Origin: Membranipora membranacea
Taxonomy: Eukaryota; Bryozoa; Gymnolaemata; Cheilostomatida; Membraniporidae
Length of the DNA stretch: 64,000 bases
Assembly (NCBI GenBank): GCA_914767715.1
Contig: OU612075.1
Span: 8,370,001-8,434,000 of the forward strand
Direction: 5' to 3'
Shown here piece after piece: positions 60,501-64,000 of the stretch (the first letter of the stretch is position 1; every line of letters begins with the position of its first letter). Position numbers and translations under genes: made by a program. The notes under the pieces were generated by a model. It was not told the origin of the DNA, did not search any database, and saw only the letters and a program-made list of their open reading frames with translations.

Positions 60501-60880
60501 CATTTTAACAAAGTTCCCACAATTCAGCAATTAACAACTATTGCAACGTGGTTTATAGATCAAGTATTATCCAGTTTGCCTGCTTCCAGTTTCTCAATCC
60601 CCCCCTACTAGTTACCAGAGGGGGGTCAAATCCAAATGCAGGAGAATGACCCAAACTAGGTCTACATGGTCCAGCACTCTATAACACTCAACTATAACCT
60701 GTTTGTAGGAAATGTGGCGATGAATATCACGATACGTGTTCTACAATGTGCTGTGGACGGGGACATAGGCAGATCATACATACACTAATTAATAATAGAT
60801 GTCACTGTAAACATATATGGTGCTGCTATGTTGAATGTGATACCTGTAAAGTTGATATCAAAGAATACTACTGCAATTAG
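54183..60880 (+). CDS. WNT11: Wnt ligand, WNT11 subfamily
   Basis: Eight coding exons join in phase to 368 aa (human 354): 54183-54253, 55270-55511, 56866-56953, 57292-57417, 58715-58811, 59349-59454, 59878-60082, 60709-60880. The product is a secreted lipid-modified signalling glycoprotein. Exon 1 encodes a signal peptide ([20 protein letters not shown]), and the mature start IKWLALSKLP matches the WNT11 hallmark IKWLALSKTP. Wnt features: SRWNCSS, a [11 protein letters not shown] block, [16 protein letters not shown] with the acylated serine at about residue 224, SHGTKGRKCG, MCCGRGH, and the C-terminal [15 protein letters not shown]. The linker after TCW (exon 7) has a Ser/Gln-rich insert of about 25 residues ([18 protein letters not shown]). 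A Lys-rich stretch ([12 protein letters not shown]) precedes the NSEVGRQA-type block, here HNGKVGRQA. Donors of exons 4 (GTTAGT) and 3 (GTGGGT) are weak. Confidence 0.92.
54601..54649. repeat. TCACAGAGTAAGG palindrome, copy 3 (extended)
   Basis: GATATCACCA and TGGTGATATC are exact terminal complements. The interior (CAGAGTTAGGATA ... TATCCTTAGTCTA) is an imperfect version of the family core. It lies in WNT11 intron 1. Confidence 0.65.
54931..54964. repeat. Perfect 34-bp palindrome
   Basis: ATCACAGAGTAAGGATA is followed directly by its exact reverse complement, with no loop. This is the intact member of the family also seen at 19444, 20671 and 54601. It lies in WNT11 intron 1, 280 bases from copy 3. 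Confidence 0.9.
55622..55640. repeat. TA dinucleotide repeat
   Basis: A short (TA)n run in WNT11 intron 2. Confidence 0.7.
57487..57584. repeat. Fourteen copies of a 7-bp repeat (AGTATGC)
   Basis: AGTATGC units with occasional variants (AGTATGG, CGTATGC, AGTATCC). It starts about 70 bases after WNT11 exon 4. The unit length of 7 keeps several frames open, which produces artificial open frames on both strands. Confidence 0.9.
58160..58480 (+). mobile_element. tRNA-derived SINE with conserved core
   Basis: TAATGGTAAAGGGTACGCAC (A box region) and AGGTCCAGGTTCAATTCCC (B box) head the element. The core (GGAGGTCCACTGTGTG ... CACGCAGTAAAAAGAACCCC) matches the SINE at 17020-17405. It lies in WNT11 intron 4. 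Confidence 0.7.
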
Positions 60881-61800
60881 ACTACTATGATATCATTATG
60901 TAATGATACATATCCCTGCTCAACCCATCAAGGCGGCAGATAGCCATTGATTCGCAGAGTGACTATTTTGAGAGCCTATTCTCAGCCTGTGCCAGGGCAC
61001 ACTTTATTTCCATGTTACAAATCAAGAAGAGCAATAAGTACAACATGGTTAAGCTGAGAGAATGAACTGACAGGTTGTGTATAAACTGGGGATTTCTGAA
61101 GGCAAACTACACTGTCACAATTTTGAGCAATTTATCTGGTGATATCACCAGAGCTAATGTTTAGGTAAGAGCTTTGGTAATGTAAAACTGCTGGTTTGGT
61201 ATGAACTACATATGGCTTACATATTAGATCAGTATCAATGATTCAAATCAGTCAAACGAAGAAGAGGTGCTCTTAGCAATGTAATTCTACTTTTTTGAGG
61301 ACAGCTCTGGTTTTCTGTAATATTTTATTTGCTCAATACAAGATGCATACATTCATATTTATTGTTAAGTTTTCTCAATCCATGTATAGAAAATTAATAT
61401 TCATTAAGCAGGATGGATTGATGTTCCAGTTCAATATGCCAGTCAACATTCTGCTCTATTATGTTCAACTTTCTAAATGCTGAGAAACATTTCTTGTCTG
61501 AATGCTAACATTGATGTAGGCATTTCAATAGTTTATGGATCATGCATTCTCTCTGATACCTACCTCCAGTGAAGGAGTCTGATAACATAAATAAAAGGCA
61601 GAAAGTTTGATATGGGATAATATATTGCAGGTAATATTGGAGAAATTATATTGTCTCGGAATGATATTACAGATGCATTATAACATAGATCGTATTCCTG
61701 GGCAGTTTTTTAATTCACCACCAATGAGAATGTGCTCTTCTAGAGAGTTATACAAAGCGCACTCGATAGCGCTTTCCTTGAATGAGTTTATGAAAATAAA
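60881..61800 (+). terminator. WNT11 3' UTR with candidate poly(A) signals
   Basis: AATAAA occurs at 61590-61595 and again at 61795-61800, giving possible 3' UTRs of about 730 or 940 bases. No other coding signal lies between the stop and these sites. Confidence 0.5.
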
Positions 61801-61942
61801 GCAAGGTATGGAAAGTGTTTCCCTTTCATGGAACGGATAGTGACGGGATTTTCATCCGCCATTCCCAGATTGAAGACCTGGGAATGTATACTGTTACGCC
61901 GCATAGCCATGCATATCAGGCAAAACTGGTCACATGATATAC

Positions 61943-61945
<3 letters not shown>

Positions 61946-61998
<53 letters not shown>
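61946..61998. repeat. (AT)n microsatellite, about 53 bp
   Basis: A pure AT dinucleotide run downstream of WNT11. It is probably the source of the Tyr-Ile run in the open frame at 61828-62016. Confidence 0.95.
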
Positions 61999-61999
<1 letters not shown>

Positions 62000-62000
<1 letters not shown>

Positions 62001-63027
62001 GATCTACAGAGAGTGAATTAATTCACTTAGCATGAGTACCATCAGAGGGAAATTGGGGTGACGACCCGATAGCAGTTTCATTAATAAGGGGCAGAAACAT
62101 GTTAGGTAATCACACTAAATTGACTCTAACGAACATACTAATAGTGTAGTCTTGATGTCAATGTGCTATCAGGCTCAGTAGATGATGATGATAGGTAGCT
62201 CAAAACATTTACACATTTTTGTATCTGTGTTCCTCTTTCTAACGGATTATTTACCTACATCCCTTATGCTCACGAAAAATATCTTCATAATCTGAATAAT
62301 AAATTTAAATAATAAGTTTTCTAGTTTTCGGTGATTGAGGTATATAAGTACCATTGACCTGATCTTCATGGAAATTGCCTCCTGGGGTGTTCTTAAACTT
62401 GCAATGTCAGTTTGTAGTCCCCAGTGAGATAGGATTTTTTGTCATTGCATTACTACCAGACAGTCTCTTTAGAATTCAAACGCCCAACATCTACTGGATT
62501 TCAATGGTGTGATAATGGTGACTGTATCAAGCTCTTGACCAGCTTTGTCACACAGCAACTTTTTCTGTTTTGTGGCCGCGTGACAAGGCTAGCCAATCGC
62601 ACCTTAGGATGGGTCGGTTGTTTTGTTAAACTATGCAGCGTTAACGACAGCTGAGGTACCAGCGCTATAATGTAAGCATAGGTTTTTTTGTAGGGCCATT
62701 GATTGAATAACACAATGCAAAAAAACCAATTGCATTCAAAACCATTGAACTGATTGCTCGAACTAAACAGTTCCTTTATTGCTTACTTGGCATAGTGAGT
62801 TTTGTGCGTGTAGATTGTCACCTGAGCAGCTATTCAAGGTAAGATAAAAATCTAAACCGTCAGTATTAGTACTTTGATCCGTTTTTAAATATTGATGTTA
62901 GGACTACCTTACTTGTTGCTATGTTATTTCTTTGCGCAAAGTTAACTGAGTATTTACTAGGATATCCTATGACAGATTTGGAAAGTATATGTACATGTCA
63001 TATATCAGTTCTCTTTTGCGTTTGCAG
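62000..63027. other. Intergenic, nothing recognised
   Basis: No supported exon, RNA gene or matched repeat. A CpG-containing patch lies near 62570-62660 (GGCCGCGTGACAAGG). Confidence 0.35.
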
Positions 63028-63104
63028 TATCTCAGTACCACCATTACAACGGAGGAGAAAAACAAGAACTTCAAATAAGTGGTTTCAGCCCTGCTCAAAA
63101 TCAG
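63028..63104 (+). CDS. Candidate internal exon, gene unidentified
   Basis: Good acceptor (CTCTTTTGCGTTTGCAG) and donor (AATCAG then GTAAGA) enclose 77 bases open in two frames. One reads SQYHHYNGGEKQ..., the other ISVPPLQRRRKT.... Neither matches a family I know. It may belong to a gene that continues past the right edge. Confidence 0.3.
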
Positions 63105-63668
63105 GTAAGAGAACAGCTAGGTCTCTCTCTAAATCAGAGGACATTGACTAATATATAGAACTTCGGCAGAAGATCTACAGTGCATTCATTCCCTTTCTAT
63201 AATATCTGAATACCTGCTAAAGTAAAATCCTGTAGTACCAGAAAGACAATATAATATGTATGCTTAAATGAGTGAGCTGTTGTGTCTTGTGATTTAAACT
63301 CTCATTTAACTGGATTGAGAGATAAAAATAGAAGTCATAATGATAGCTATGTACATGTTTCCTGGGGCATGTTTGTGCCCTCTAATTTGGTGGCAAAGGG
63401 ATTTTGCGAAATTTGTATATCAAGTAGGCAAGGCGTTGGCTCTGATCTCATTGGCTAGATGCCCCACACTGCATTATCATCCATCACCAAACCTGAGGTA
63501 ACAAACTTGTTTAGAATGTCAATACCTGTAAAGTTCGCTTCTAACAGCTGCTAGACAATATCAACTTAAATTATTGATTTAGAAAAAAGCTGCCTCATCA
63601 TGCATGTTTGTGTGCTGTACTAAAACCTTTTTTCACAAAACTCACCGAAGTATTGATTTTCTTTACAG

Positions 63669-63729
63669 CAATTTTTGTGACATAGATGGCAAGAAGAAAG
63701 AAGCCTCAAGTAGTGGCAAGCAGCAGCAG
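63669..63729 (+). CDS. Candidate internal exon, gene unidentified
   Basis: Bounded by CTTTACAG and GTAAGA, 61 bases, with one open frame: NFCDIDGKKKEASSSGKQQQ. Its entry phase (two bases left over) does not fit the exit phases of 63028-63104, so at least one exon is missing between them if both are real. Confidence 0.3.
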
Positions 63730-64000
63730 GTAAGAACTAAGCTTACACATAATTATTTGCATAATCCTAACTCTAATAATATGCAAGATGTCAGCGGACA
63801 CTAGACATTGTTCTGACTTTTATTGAGCGCCGCCAACACCAGATAGCACGGTAATTTTCTGAAAGTACTTATTGTATTGATTTATCATGAATGTGAAAGT
63901 ACCGGAAATTTGGTTTGGGAAGCATTGGTTTGCCTTTATAAATCAGAAAGGTAAAATTCAGACTGAAATTTTTCAGCGAATGAAATTGGTAATTTCCACT

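Noticed and set aside
61828-62016. 62-aa frame with a Tyr-Ile run
   Set aside because: Encoded by an (AT)n microsatellite.

Overview
The window is nuclear DNA of an invertebrate animal. It is A+T-rich, its genes are split by many GT-AG introns, it has tRNA-headed SINEs and many small inverted-repeat transposons, and its proteins are clearly metazoan (WNT11, TAF6, BIVM, mitochondrial EF-G1). I cannot assign a phylum from sequence alone. All exon models were assembled by eye by joining splice sites in phase. Four genes give complete open frames of expected family length, which is strong internal support.

Layout. (1) 1-10.9 kb: an accessory region. It starts with a three-exon gene for a small secreted 10-cysteine protein (454-1895) with a TATA box and poly(A) signal. 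An inverted copy of its promoter and first exon lies at 6765-7100. The rest is dispersed and duplicated repeats, with no other gene I can support. (2) 11.1-21.2 kb, minus strand: BIVM, 10 coding exons, 533 aa, with introns full of mobile elements. (3) 22.7-30.6 kb, minus strand: TAF6, 14 coding exons, 704 aa, with a six-fold tandem repeat that multiplies one splice donor. (4) 31.6-51.6 kb, plus strand: GFM1 (mitochondrial EF-G1), 20 coding exons, 756 aa, divergent from TAF6 across about 1.2 kb. Its 4.1-kb intron 12 contains an intronless antisense F-box gene (40485-42044, 519 aa). (5) 54.2-60.9 kb, plus strand: WNT11, 8 exons, 368 aa. (6) 60.9-64 kb: WNT11 3' UTR and two isolated candidate exons of an unidentified gene.

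The genes are unrelated in function (secreted peptide, BIVM of unknown role, transcription initiation, mitochondrial translation, ubiquitin ligase adaptor, Wnt signalling). There is no operon logic.

The most unusual points are these: the tandem splice-donor array in TAF6; the orphan secreted Cys-rich gene with its inverted promoter copy; families of very short, near-perfect palindromes in introns and spacers; a mosaic foldback element in a GFM1 intron; a C39-peptidase-like signature in BIVM; and the nested intronless F-box gene.
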